Shown piece after piece: positions 24,262 through 35,802 of a stretch of DNA of 64,000 nt. Position numbers and translations under genes: made by a program. The stretch spans positions 7,690,501 to 7,754,500 of the forward strand of contig OZ017801.1 in NCBI GenBank assembly GCA_963969395.1. Reading direction: 5' to 3'. The notes under the pieces are model-generated. The model was not told where the DNA came from. It saw only the letters and a program-made list of their open reading frames with translations, and searched no databases. The DNA comes from Pseudoscleropodium purum (taxonomy: Eukaryota > Streptophyta > Bryopsida > Hypnales > Brachytheciaceae). The number at the start of each line of letters is the position of its first letter. The first letter of the stretch is position 1.

Positions 24262-24650
24262 TCTTTCCAAGCTATTTTATGAGCTTTATGTTTCATATAT
24301 ACATTCTTTTTTGCTCTCTTTTTGTTCTTGTGGACTTGTGTTCTTATAATTTTATAAAAAAAAAAAGAATGAAATCTCTGCTCACTAACAACACTTAGTT
24401 ACAAACAAATGAAAAGTACATTCAAAGCAATATATTCAAAAAAAATACCCAAACAATATATTCTATGGCTCTTTCTATTGTTTTTATACTAAGATGAAAA
24501 GTGGAGAGGAAACTTTAACTTCAATATTCTAACACCTTTCAAAAATGAATTACGTTTAGTTTTGTGAAAAGTAAAAATAGCCTTTTCCATATAAATTTTT
24601 TTATTGTTTCGAAAAGTGAAGGTAAGATAGGTATAGTTCTTCAAAGCAAA
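24262..24650. repeat. Copy of the upstream region of the orphan 241-codon ORF
   Basis: This stretch aligns with 32685-33110, the sequence directly upstream of the minus-strand ORF at 31946-32671. Shared landmarks include tcaaagcaatatattcaaa, tttttatactaag and gaaaagtgaaggta. The coding body is absent here: similarity stops close to the position of the ORF start. The duplicated block is therefore a non-coding flank, either from a multicopy gene family or from a repeat that contains it. Confidence 0.65.
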
Positions 24651-27600
24651 TACGTTCTAATGTTGTATGTGTGTTTCTTAATAAATCTTTGAACACAAAA
24701 TTTAGTATCCTAAGCCTTTTTGATTGCAACATCAATGGAAAAAAAATTTGGATACTTCATTTGCTCCCACAAATTGGACAAAAAAATTTCAATGATGCAT
24801 TTACAATTCAGAACAAATTTGTATGATGTCATCCTGCAAAATTAGAGGGGCCATGATGTGGATGTATGTAAGAGCACAACCATGTTTTGTAAGTTTTGAT
24901 TAAATTTGCCCTAAGGGTGTCTAACATTGGTTCACTATGCCTTCTAAGCAATTAATCTTTTTCTAACTCTTAAACATGTCTACTTTGCAAATTAACCAAG
25001 AACTTAATCATAATTTACATTAATTAACCTTAACCTCTGCACTTAACTAAGCCACGGTGATTTTAGAGTAAATGTGAAAAGAATCTAAATTTTAAATTTT
25101 AAAGTAAAAGAAGAACTTACGCAATTTAAAAAAATGTAAAACTCACCTTCATCCGACATTCTTAGTGAAAATTATGGACAGATGAAATTTTGCCTTGAAG
25201 AGGCCTTTAAAACTTCATCCACACTTTTCTACCAAACTATAATTTGAAATCAAAATTGATTTTCACTTTTGTCTTTTTTATTTTTAACACTCTCCAAATT
25301 TTAGATTTCATCCTTATTGGATGATTATAACTAACCTCCACCCACTATCACCTCTAAATTTCATCTATTAATATCTCACTTAATTTAGCTCCAAATTTTA
25401 AGTGTAATATGTTTTTCAAAATCTCTAAAAAAGATATATAGGATTTTTTATCTATATCCTTAAAAAAATTTAATCTTGAGGCTTTAAATGGTATTTGTAC
25501 TTTGGATAGTTATAAAAGTAACTAAGAAAAGAAATGAAATGAGAATTAAACTAATTAGTAACTCACCTCATGGTTTGCTTCATCCAAGAGATGGTCGAAG
25601 ATTCTGTCAAACTCCTTGTCGTTGGTTATCTTTGAAATTTTCTTGCATTCTTGCTTATAGCTTAAAAAGTCAATTTTAATACAAGTTACAAGTTGTTTTT
25701 TAGCCTTCTTTCTTTCCTTTTCTATTCCTTCATTCTACTCTAACACTATTTCACTTCAATTATTTGATTTCCAAAAGTTGACTTAGAGTATCTAAAGAAT
25801 TATTGACCTTCTATTAACTTTTCAAGTCAATTATTATATTATCTACATTCTAATGGTTCAAGGTGGTCCCCAAGGATTTCCTCCTAATTCTTTCCACTTC
25901 TAAATTCTTTTTCAACTTCTAAACCCACTTCATCTCTCCCATTTGCAATTGAACTTTGATTCCAAATGCCTCTTCTCCTCCTTGTATTTCTACTTCTTTA
26001 GAGCTTTGATCTTTCCTATAGCAAGTTGCAAGTAGTTCCTATTCCTATTCTACTTCAATCTCCCTCACTATCTTCCTATACCTAGTTATTCTAATTTATA
26101 TTTTTTTTTATTGATTACAATGATGGTATAATATCTAATCTTGCTTTTGGCATCCTATTTACACTAGATTAGTATTGAATTTCAAACCCTAATCTAACAC
26201 TCCGAATTTCAAACCCCAGCTAACACCCAAATTTCAAACCCAATCCAGCACACTAAATTCAAATCCAGCCAATACTCTGAATTTCAGACCCCAGCCTCAT
26301 ACTTGATACAAAGCCAACGGAGGGGGGGGGGTGCGTAGTACTCTTTAGTTGTTTGGGACCACCATAATAGAGTAGAGCCGACTAATAGAGTGCCTGCTAC
26401 GTGGTAGCCTCCAGTTGGTTGGGATCCCTATACTTCTTGACTACTCCTTGGCTATTGACTGCTTCCAACTTTTTGATTGCTTTTGAGCTATTGACTACTC
26501 CCCAGCCATGGCTGCTCATTAAACTAGTTCAGGTTTTGGTGGGTTTTTTTTTTTTCTTCCCTATCCCCTTGGATGCACTTTTTGGGAACTTTAGAGGAGC
26601 AAGATTTGCCTATTCAAGTCTAATTTTATTTTTTTGAACAACTCTTTGTCTCTATTTTCACTAGCAATTTGGCACAAGGCCTTTTGAATACTAAACTTGG
26701 ATTTCCACAACTAGTGTTTTGGAAACTAAACTTGATGAAATGAAAGCATATTACTTTTGGGATATTTCTCTAAGTTTCCGTAGTTCAAAGCTTCATTGTA
26801 TTTTTGGTTTCTAAAAAAATATTAGAATTCTAAGACATTTTTTGACAATCAAAATCAAAGCTTGACTATCCCAAATAAAAACACAAAAAATAAAGACAAG
26901 AATTTCACTTAGGGCACAAAGGAGGGAAGTTAGAGTAGGAATGTCAATGCAACCACTTGTTGATACAAAACAACTTACAACAAGTTAGTACTTCACACAC
27001 AAACTCTAGAAGAACTCTCCATTAAAGATTTCTCACTTGGAAGGGTAGAACTTGCACAATTCACAAACTAGAAGTCCTCCAAAGCAGCATTGTCAAGGTA
27101 TGATGGACGATTGTTTCTAAAATTAATACAAAACTTAAAAATCACCAAAAACAACTCAACACAAATAGCACAAGCTCAAAACACATGTAATACAAAGTTA
27201 ATTATAAAGGAACCCCAATGTCCTTCAAAAGAGCTCCAAAAACAACAACAATAGAGCAAAAATTGCTACTAAAACACAATTTTGACAATATAGTTCAAAA
27301 TGACCCAAATCCAACTAAATGAACCTAAAATGAAACAAGGCGGTTCAAAAATGAACCTCGAAGGGTTTTTTAGGAAAGTCCTTATATAATTTTTTAAGGA
27401 CCCTCAGCCCTCTCTCTAACATTGATAATCTTATCATTTTAAGATTTTCATTCCAAACTGCTTGTTTTCACTTTTTACGCTCATTCTATACTCTAACTTT
27501 TGTAAATTAATTTCAAATGACAAACGGATTGTGCCATTGGCTTCAAAAGGCCATTTTTTTTTCTAAAAAGACCTCCTACCCCTTTTTCCTACTTTACTAT

Positions 27601-28100
27601 TATAAAATCTAAAAGAATCCTAGCAGCAACTAGAAACCCCAAAAGGGTAAAAACCCAAGTTTTGAAATTTACCTTTTCTATCAAAATTGACTAGCTCAGG
27701 CTTTTAAGTAGGTTCAAGAGAGTAAGAAAAAACCTCATGTTTATTTTATTTCAAGGTCGTACTCTTGATACATTGGTTAACTCCACAAATGTTCTTCAAT
27801 TTTGCTGGTTTTGGAAGATGTTTGTTAAATTTAGTACTTCTTGCTATCTATTAATGAATGAAATCCATCCACACTATTCTCCTAGGGTTTCATTTTAGAA
27901 TATAAGTGTGACGATCATACTAGGCTTCAAATAGTTCGTCTGTTGTAGATTGGAGAGTGTCTGTGAGTAGGAGAAGGTTGTGCATCGCACATCAAAGCTC
28001 CAAGGATTGCTATAGAATCACAACACATTCTTTGTATCACTTGTGTTACGAAATAAAGAGAGATCACATTCTATCTGTGTATCTGATTAAAGTGTGATGT
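24651..28100. other. AT-rich intergenic DNA; includes the presumed 5' LTR of the copia element
   Basis: No gene recognised. Loose repetition of aatttcaaaccc-like words occurs at 26180-26300. The last 200 bases or so before 28120 are less AT-rich and should include the 5' LTR of the copia element. Its start cannot be fixed, because no 3' LTR is present for comparison. Confidence 0.4.
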
Positions 28101-28122
28101 TGCTATTAGACTACTTCCAATA

Positions 28123-28134
28123 GGTTATGGGCCC
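28123..28134 (+). promoter_or_regulatory. Primer-binding site complementary to the anticodon region of initiator tRNA-Met
   Basis: The bases ggttatgggccc lie just upstream of gag. They are complementary to the anticodon stem-loop (GGGCCCAUAACC) of initiator tRNA-Met rather than to its 3' end. Priming by a half-tRNA of this kind is known from Drosophila copia and relatives. Position and sequence both support the call. Confidence 0.7.
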
Positions 28135-28156
28135 TTTTCTTTTTTTTTTAGTTTTA

Positions 28157-29082
28157 GGCTTCTCTTCAATGGAAAAGCACGATAAGATTCCCGTTAAGAT
28201 GTTTGATGGCACACAATTTTCAGTCTGGAAATACCATATGGAAATTGTGTTTGAAGCCAAAAAAGTTTTGCGAGTAGTTTCTGGTCAAGATAAACACCCT
28301 GTTCCAGAGAATCTTACAAATCTCTCTTCGCAAGAGCTTATTCAGATTGAATCATGGGATGAGAAAAATGCCAATGCATGCATGTTCATCAACAAGTCAA
28401 TTTCTCAGAAAATTCTTGGCAAGCTCACGAGCTATACCACAACAGCAGCTATGTGGCAGAAACTGTGCTCTCTGCATCTCAAGAAACTCCCGACAGTGTC
28501 TTCACACTTCAAGGCAAGTTTTTCGACTATAAAATGAGCAGTGTTGATGACATTTTGTCACATATTCAAAATATTACGGACATGGCCATGATCCTTACTG
28601 ATCTTGGGCACATTATTCCAAAGAAAATGATAATTTCAAAAACCATTTCTAGCCTTCCTTCCAGTTACAATAGTATCATAGCAGCTTGGTCTAATGTTCC
28701 TGAGCTGAGCCAAACCGTTGATAGTTTAGAAGAACGCCTTTTTCGTCATGAGAGTTTGCTTCTTCGACAAGGCGGCGGTGATTACAAAGCTGATCAGGCA
28801 TTCTTTACTTGTTCTGCTTTAGGCTCCCAATCTCATCCATTTTCAAAAAAAGAACAGCATCAAAAAGACCTTAGTTACATCCGAGACTTAAAGGCTCGTA
28901 CTAAGTGTTACAATTGTCATGAGCTTGGTCATTGGTCTGCTGACTGTCCAAAGCCTAAGAAGAAACGTTCAATTGGCAAGGATCCGCGCAAGATCGATCA
29001 TGGAATCGACGAGGCGAATTTAGTTGAAAGTTTACATATCTCTAGCAGTTCGGAGGATGATTCAAAAATCAATTTCGGATGA
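28157..29082 (+). pseudogene. gag: copia gag pseudogene
   Basis: Begins MEKHDKIPVKMFDGTQFSVW, the usual start of a copia Gag (a UBN2-type domain). A frame change near 28490 splits it into two overlapping frames, the second continuing to 29082. It ends with a CCHC zinc knuckle, CYNCHELGHWSADC, at 28906-28947, which binds nucleic acid in the virus-like particle. A second frame change separates it from the protease. Confidence 0.85.
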
Positions 29083-29109
29083 AGACTTTGCGTTTGTGGT
29101 TACTTCAAC

Positions 29110-30625
29110 CATTTTCAGTTATGCATTTGCTGCAGATTCTTATACCGATGTTTGGTTTGCGAACAGTGGTGCCAGCAAGCATATGACAGATAGACTCGAT
29201 TGGTTCTCAAATTTTCAACCGATTTCAGAAGGTATTCATACCGTCCAAATTGCTAATGACACAAAACTATAGGTTAGAGGTAAAGGAGGTATATAGATTT
29301 GTTGTCTTATTGATGGCCAGTATCATAATGGTCTCATTCAAGATGTTTTATTTGTTCCAAAGCTTAAACGTAACCTCTTCTCACTCGGCCTTGTATCTGA
29401 GAGAAATCTTTCCTTGGTCACGTTCCCTGGATGATGTGAATTTATTACTCTTTCTGGCAAAAAGGTTCTCCAAGGCATTCGGTTTCAAAAGTTGTATCAG
29501 CTATCCATTACAATGATCCTCCCGAAAGAGAATATGACTTCCGGATTTTTGGATTCGGCTCATATTGCTACGAATTATTTGCAGGAAGCGTGTATTTCGG
29601 AATCCATTCCAGTTGAATCTCTCACTACTGGTTCTGCTCTTATTGTGAATTCATCACCAGATCATGACGAGCTTATTCTTTGGCATGCCTGCATGGGACA
29701 CGTCAATATTGACACTATTCATCAAATGAATCGTAATGACAATCTTTGCAATTTTAAATTGCACAAGAACATTCAACTTCGACATCTTTGTGAAGGATGT
29801 TTATTCGGCAAACAACACAAGTCGACTTATAGTCATGATCCTCATAAGCAGAGATCGTTGATTCTTGGCCAACTGATTCATGGAGACATATCTGGCAGGC
29901 AGACTAAGACTCCGTCCTTGAAAGGCTCTCGCTATTATATTCTCTACAAGGACAATGCAACAGCTTACCGTTTCGTTCAATTTGCCAAGGAAAAATCTGA
30001 AGCATTCAAATTCTTCAAGCAAATTGTCAGCACGATTAAGCAAGACACGAGCAATGACGTTTGTACTATACGTACTGACCAAGGTACTGAATTCTTAAAA
30101 AAAAATTTCAGTCAATACCTTGAAGATATGCACATCTCTCGTCAATTGAGCACGGTGTATACACCTCAGCAAAATGGCTACATTGAGCGTGATAATCGTA
30201 CTGTAATGGAGATGGCCCATAGCATTATCCATGTAAAGTGTTTACCTACAAAATTATGGGCAGAAGCTGTTAGTACGGCCATTTATATTCTCAATAGAAC
30301 TATTAATTGACAGCTTGGCAACGAGACCCCCTATGAGAGTTATTTTGGGGTGAAACCTTCGGTCCTTCACTACAAGATTTTTGGATCTTCAGCTTGGCTT
30401 TTTGTTAACAAGCAACTCAGGACAAAGCTTGATCCTAAAAGTATCAAAGCATATTTTGTCGGTTACTCTTCTACTAGTCGTGCTTATCGTTTCTGTAAAC
30501 CAGTGACTGACAAGATTATTGAGAGCGCTGATTTTATTATCGACGAGAATTTTGGCATGTATCCTCAGCATTTTCCCCAGACCCTGGCCGTGAAGTATAT
30601 GTCAACCATACTATTGATTCATTAA
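29110..30625 (+). pseudogene. pol: copia protease-integrase pseudogene
   Basis: The aspartic protease motif at about 29152-29185 reads WFANSGASKHMT, with Asn in place of the catalytic Asp of the usual DSG. Several in-frame stops follow between 29270 and 29440. The zinc-binding GAG-pre-integrase segment (WHACMGHVN, then CEGCLFGKQHK) lies near 29690-29820. The integrase core follows with HGDISG, RTDQGTEF and YTPQQNGYIERDNRT as the D-D-E region (29877-30200). A TGA at 30308-30310 interrupts the frame before the conserved C-terminal part (FGSSAWLFVN, KAYFVGYSS), which ends at 30625. Confidence 0.85.
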
Positions 30626-30630
30626 ATTCA

Positions 30631-31796
30631 GTGACCATTCCTGGTATTCAACTCCATTGTCCCATCGAGACTATCAGCATTCCTTCACATGTGCCAGTAG
30701 GAAATTCGAATAGCAGTGGGAGTTGGTCAGATATTTCAAGACCTCGTGATGTCTCTATGAAAACTAATATTGTGCCGCCTGTTGATCTTCCTGACTTGGA
30801 TTTGGGAGATTTTCAAGACTCCTCACTGTTAGTGGGAGAATTATCGACACAAGATATCTTGGCAAACTCTTCTGTAGTAGAACTTGCTGATGCAAATGAC
30901 GAACCTCTTGATCCAAGGTTCAAATCCATCCAAGAGCTATTGAACAGTACGCCACGTCTTCCGGACTACTCAAATTTTCCTGAGTTACTGGAAGAACCCG
31001 AGCCGCCCGACTTATTCCGTTTGGATCCAATGATTAATGACGCTGTTCGTAACTCAGATGCTTTACTAGCTCAAGTAGGCGAAGCACTTCAAGAGCCTCA
31101 GACTTATCAAGAAGCAGTCTCTTCTCCTGACTCAACTTCGTGGCAATATGCAATGAATCGTGAATATGCCTCACTGATCAAAAACCAGACTTGGGAATTG
31201 GTATTGAAACCTTCTGATCGAAAAGCTATTCGAAACAAATGGATTTACAAAGTTAAATTTAAACCAAATGGTGATATTGATTAATTTAAGGCCTGGCTTG
31301 TGGCTAAAGGTTTCACTTAGAAACGTGGATTAGATTTTACAGAAACATATTCGCCAATGATCCGATATGATTCCATCAGGGCTATTTTTGCTACTGCTGT
31401 TGCTCGCAAGATGCATCTCTGACAATTTGACATTGGCACAGCTTTTCTGAACGGTGATCTTCTCGAAGAAATCTACATGTTCCAACCTCAAAGACATGTT
31501 GATCCTAAACATCCACAGCATTATTGCCAACTCAAAAAGAGCATCTATGGGCGTCGTCAATCTGCAAGGCAGTGGAATTTGCATATATCAAATTTTTTGA
31601 AGTAATTTCGACTTATTGTCAGTCAAGCTAAATGTTGCGTTTATTCCAATCATGGCGAATTATATACTATTTGTGGTATTTACATTGATGACGGAATCAT
31701 TGCCTTGACCAATCTTGCTTACGTTGACAGCATTTTAGTCTACCTGGAAAGCACCTTCAAAGTCACTCGCGGTGACATGGACTATTTCGTTGGTTT
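30631..31796 (+). pseudogene. pol: copia reverse transcriptase pseudogene, 3' truncated
   Basis: The frame carries the linker and RT start (TYQEAVSSPDSTSWQYAMNR, RNKWIYKVKFKPNGDID). It continues through stops at 31282, 31318, 31420 and beyond, with FDIGTAFLNGDL, LKKSIYG and the catalytic box YIDD at 31681-31692. It breaks off after GDMDYFVGF. RNase H is absent. Confidence 0.85.
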
Positions 31797-31945
31797 TAGT
31801 TATACCTTCTATAAGAATCGAGATCATGGTTCTTATGCTAGAAGATTTGGAGAACAAATTGAAAAGGTTACTCATGCTGGCACGTCACTCTAAATACTAG
31901 GAGTTTTGTTTTAAATTGAATTATTTGGACTACACCATCACATTG
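31797..31945. repeat. Inverted fragment of the orphan ORF at the copia break point
   Basis: Bases 31794-31839 are the reverse complement of 31995-32040, with a 37-base stretch identical or nearly so. The shared piece encodes SYTFYKNRDHG in both, on opposite strands. It directly follows the last recognisable copia RT sequence. The remaining bases to 31945 are unassigned. Confidence 0.75.
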
Positions 31946-32671
31946 TTAAAAGTCAATGTAGATTTTATAACTTGAAACATCAAAATGTCCTTGAGCATAG
32001 AAACCATGATCTCGATTCTTATAGAAGGTATAACTAAAATCGTCAATTGTGTAAGTGAGATTACTACCGAATCCAACAATGTTTTGTTCTAGATGTGTAA
32101 ATTCAGTGTGGCCTAACAATAGAACGCCCACTTTGAAGGCCTCATCAACAATTTTCATGTGAAGATATGGTATTAGTTCCATAAATTTGGATTCATAGAA
32201 GTTTGCAATCCATTTGATCAAGTGCACTTGGTCTTCTTCCCATTCTTGTATAGAAGCTTCATTACTTTTAATGCCATGCCCCATGACATAATGATCCATT
32301 GTATATCCTGGATCCCTACCACCTCCCCACCCTAACGTGAAAATCTTCCTAGTAAGTTGTGCCTTGTTGGTACTTACATATCCCAAGTTTCCTTTCCTCA
32401 ATTTTGACAAAGATATTGTCACCTTCTCAAAGTTTTCATATTCTTTAAAAGTCACAATATCTTCAAATTTTTGGAATGAGACAACTAGAACTATCTCTTT
32501 AGTGCTCTTATTTTGGATGGCTATTTTGTTCTTGTTTAGCACCAAATAGTATGATGGAATGGCATCCATTGTTTTTCCATCTGAAGCAATATCCTCCAAA
32601 TTGCAATGTTGTGAAATGATATAGCAATCATTTTTGGTGCATAGACCAATCAATTCTTGTGTTTGCTTCAA
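31946..32671 (-). CDS. Orphan 241-residue ORF, hypothetical protein
   Basis: An uninterrupted ATG-initiated ORF in strongly AT-rich surroundings where random ORFs rarely exceed 100 codons, so it is probably a gene or a recent relic. I do not recognise a family. The protein has no signal peptide or membrane segment. The N-terminal half alternates short hydrophobic strands (YYLVLNKNKIAIQ, IVLVVSFQKF), suggesting a beta-rich fold. The middle has a Gly/Asp-rich loop (TLGWGGGRDPGY) and a Trp/aromatic-rich helix (IKWIANFYESKFMELIPYL). It has no visible intron. Its upstream 400 bp are repeated at 24262-24650 without the coding part, and part of its 3' end is copied in inverse orientation next to the copia element, so it belongs to a rearranging, possibly multicopy locus. 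Confidence 0.45.
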   Translation of the reverse strand: MKQTQELIGLCTKNDCYIISQHCNLEDIASDGKTMDAIPSYYLVLNKNKIAIQNKSTKEIVLVVSFQKFEDIVTFKEYENFEKVTISLSKLRKGNLGYVSTNKAQLTRKIFTLGWGGGRDPGYTMDHYVMGHGIKSNEASIQEWEEDQVHLIKWIANFYESKFMELIPYLHMKIVDEAFKVGVLLLGHTEFTHLEQNIVGFGSNLTYTIDDFSYTFYKNRDHGFYAQGHFDVSSYKIYIDF

Positions 32672-33110
32672 TTTTTTCTATTTTTGGGTTGTTTTATAAG
32701 CTTTTTGTTTCATTTCCACATTCCTCTTCCCTCTTCCTCTTATTGTTGTGGATTTTTATAGTTTAATGAAAGTAATAAGTGAAATTAGAACTTACTAAAA
32801 ATACGTAAGTATAAACAAATGGAAGGTATACTCAAAGCAATATATTCAAAGAATACATTCAAAACGACAAATTATATGCCTCTTTGAATATTGCTTTTAT
32901 ACTAAGGTGGAAAGCAAAGAGGAACCTTTTACTTTAGAATTGTATTACCTTTCTAAATGTAAAAGAAGTTTTCAACAATAAAGTACTTTTATTATTCTTA
33001 AAAGTGAAAGTAACCTTTTCTATAAGAATCTTTTACTATATTGAAAAGTGAAGGTATGTTGTACATAGTTCTTTTACTTTTTGAACTAAGTTTTTTGAAA
33101 TAATCTTATT
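32672..33110. repeat. Upstream flank of the orphan ORF, duplicated at 24262-24650
   Basis: Aligns along about 400 bp with 24262-24650. It would contain the promoter of the minus-strand ORF; no clear core promoter motif could be singled out. Confidence 0.6.
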
Positions 33111-33309
33111 ATGTATAGGACTTAGGGTTTTGAATTTCATATTCATAAATTATAAAAAAAATTAAAAAAAATTTTAATTTAAAAAATTTAAAAAAATAAA
33201 TAAAATAAAATAAATAAATAAATAAAATATATATATAGGAAAATCTAATGTAATTTCTTTAAAGGTGGGTTCTAAATTGTTTTTTTATTTTAGAATATCC
33301 TTCTATTAA

Positions 33310-33716
33310 GTTAGGTTGTTTGTTGTTTTGTTTTATTTTGTTTGTTTGTTACGTTGAGATCTCCTGGACCATGCGTCTCCCATTTGCATGTTTGGTATCG
33401 TTGGAAAGCCCTTGACAAGGAGGAATGCACGGGCTTGGTTTTGTAGCATTCCAACCTAAAGTATGAAAGTTATTGAATTTTGAATTTTTATGAATTAAAA
33501 AAAGTAAAAGATTATTTTCTCCCAAACTGTGCATCTCTCATTTTGTGTTTGATATCGTTGGAAAGCCCTCTACAAGGAGGAGTGCACATGCTTGGTTTCA
33601 CGGCATTCCAACCTATGGCATGAAAGTTATTGAATTTTAAAGTTTTTTAAATTTAAAAAATTAAAAAATTATTTGTCCTTTTGTTTTGACTGGGGCAATG
33701 GCATGGGGCACACTAG
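33310..33716 (+). repeat. Interspersed repeat (GAGATCTC family), copy 1, Helitron-like end
   Basis: It begins with GT-rich sequence leading into gttacgttgagatctc and contains two internal units with cgttggaaagccc and atgaaagttattgaattt. It ends gcatggggcacactag followed by T. Other copies are at 40590-40804, 58687-59452 and 59469-59694. All four end in acactag followed by T, as Helitrons do (CTRR-3' inserted before T). Confidence 0.6.
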
Positions 33717-33885
33717 TTTATATTTATATTACATATATGTACATACACTTAGTAATATTTATAGGTTCTTGAATTTTACTTTCATACAAATTTTTCTATA
33801 AATTTGAAGTCTTATAAATATATCTATTACTTATAAATGCACTTATTTAAATTTATAGAAAAGTTGGTTTTTTTTTTTTGAATTC

Positions 33886-33910
33886 TTATATATATATATA
33901 TATATATATA
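33886..33910. repeat. (TA)n microsatellite
   Basis: About eleven consecutive TA dinucleotides. Confidence 0.95.
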
Positions 33911-33938
33911 CGGTATATCCTATTTTCATTACATGTTT

Positions 33939-34655
33939 AGGATTTTTCTTTCCTTTTGAAAGGTCATGGTGTGCATTGTGAACAATTAGTTCTAAAGCAT
34001 CCCCTTGTACATAAATCTCTAAAGAGTTGGCATTGGAATGAGGCTTAGGTCTTCAAGGTGGAATATTTTTTGTCTTTTGCTATTATGTGTTTAGGATTTT
34101 TTTTTCCCTCTAAGAAGTCATGGTGTATGTATTATGGACAATTAGTTCTAAAGCATCTCCATGTACATTAGTCCTCAGAGAGTTGGCATTGGGATGACGT
34201 TTAGGTCTTTAAGGTGGAATGTTTTTTTTTATCTTCTCTATGATGTGTTTAGGATTTTTCCTTACTTTGAAGAGGTCCTAGTGTATGTATTGTGAACAAT
34301 TAGTTCTAAAGCATCCCCATGTACATTATTCTTTAGAGAGTTGGCATTGGGATGAGGCTTAGGTTTTTAAGGAAGAATGTTTTTTTTTATCTTTGCTATA
34401 ATGTTTTCAGGATTTTTCCTTCTCTCCAAGAAGTCATAGTGTACGCATTGTGAACAATTAGTTTCAAAGCATTCGTATGTTTATCCTTGGAAGGTTGGCA
34501 TTAGAATAAGGTGTGGGACTTCAAGCTTTTGTTTTTGTATCTTTCTTATTTTGTATTTAGGATTCTCTATTTCTTCCATGAAGACATGGTTTGTGTGTAT
34601 TGCATTACACAATTAGTTCCAAAGTGTCATCACGTACAACCTTGGAAGGTCTTGA
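33939..34655. repeat. Tandem array, five diverged copies of a ~155-bp unit
   Basis: Units begin with aggattttt-like sequence at about 33939, 34093, 34251, 34409 and 34559, a period of 150-158 bp. Each contains acaattagttctaaagcat and ttggcattgg-like stretches. The first three copies are the most similar and the last two more diverged. No ORF runs through the units. Confidence 0.9.
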
Positions 34656-35800
34656 TATGCGAAAAATAAATAAAAAATTTATTTTTCTTCAGAGACTAGT
34701 TAGGGTGGTAGTGCACTCTGATCCTTGTTAGGACCCTAAAAATTTTCTAATGTTGAATCTCCAAGGTCTTGTTCATTTATTATTGATTGCCTAAAGAGAA
34801 TGCTCTAGACTTTTGCATTATTTACATATAGAGAGAGAGATAAATAGATATATAAAATTTATTTTAGAAACAAATGAAGATTTCCATATTATTTAGGAAT
34901 TTTAACACACATGTTTTGTGCCCTCCATAAGTGTTTTGTGGGCTCTAGTGCTAAATTTCTATAAGTAAATCATATTTGTGATTTTTTTTCCTAAACTTAA
35001 GAGGCATAAATTGATATATGGATCTTGTGTGTAATATACAAGAGACAAAGTGTTTCCAAAAAAAATGCATTGACAATGTAAACAACTAGTATAAAAAATT
35101 TAGTCAAAGTACATCCAATAAGTATCCAAAATATAAGAGAATGAAATTACCTTTACTATGTATAGAAGAAATAAAAACAATATTATCAAACTAATTCAAA
35201 GTACCTAATAAATCAGAGGGTACTAAATTTCTATTCACTAGACACAATAAGTACAAAAAAATGAATATAAATTTGTAATAATATATGGTTTTCAAAAAAT
35301 AAAGTAAGAAAATAGCTTCCATAGTGCATGGAAGAATTAAAAGAAAAAAATTGAATTACTTTTTGCTAGGAAAAATAAATAGAATACTCAAATTACAATC
35401 ACTATGGACAATAATAATACCAAATAAATTGTATAAATAATTCATATTGCAATTTAAAACATGAAATACCAAAATTACTTTCACTATACAAACAACAAGT
35501 TCAGTGAATTAAGTACAACTAATTTTATATGTTCAAAAAAAAATTTGGTACCACAATTCCATTCACTATGCATACAAACATTACAATACAAGTAAGACAA
35601 CTAATTCAAACATGTACAAATGAAATAGGGTAAGCTTGTTTGGTTTGGACCATTTCAATTCTCTTTATTCTACCTTATTTTGTTTGATGTTCACTTCACA
35701 TATTTTAATACAATAAATCTTGTTTTGCTATAAGAAACCAAAGTTCTCATGTTTCTATAAATCTCATTTACAAGCTTCATCACATTCAAAGTATTGGTAG
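34656..35800. other. AT-rich intergenic sequence, no feature seen
   Basis: Very AT-rich with short A runs. No coding sequence or repeat family could be assigned. Confidence 0.4.
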
Positions 35801-35802
35801 AC

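Larger units (their letters stand above)
28100..31796 (+). mobile_element. Degenerate Ty1/copia retrotransposon, truncated in reverse transcriptase
   Basis: Gag, zinc knuckle, protease, integrase and reverse transcriptase appear in copia order (integrase before RT). Several stops and at least two frame changes interrupt the polyprotein. Similarity to copia RT ends after MDYFVGF near 31796; RNase H, the polypurine tract and the 3' LTR are missing. The sequence that follows is an inverted fragment of the neighbouring orphan ORF. The element cannot be autonomous. Confidence 0.9.

Noticed and set aside
27760..28118. Exact 5' LTR borders of the copia element
   Set aside because: With no 3' LTR in the window the left border cannot be set by comparison, so no LTR coordinates are claimed.
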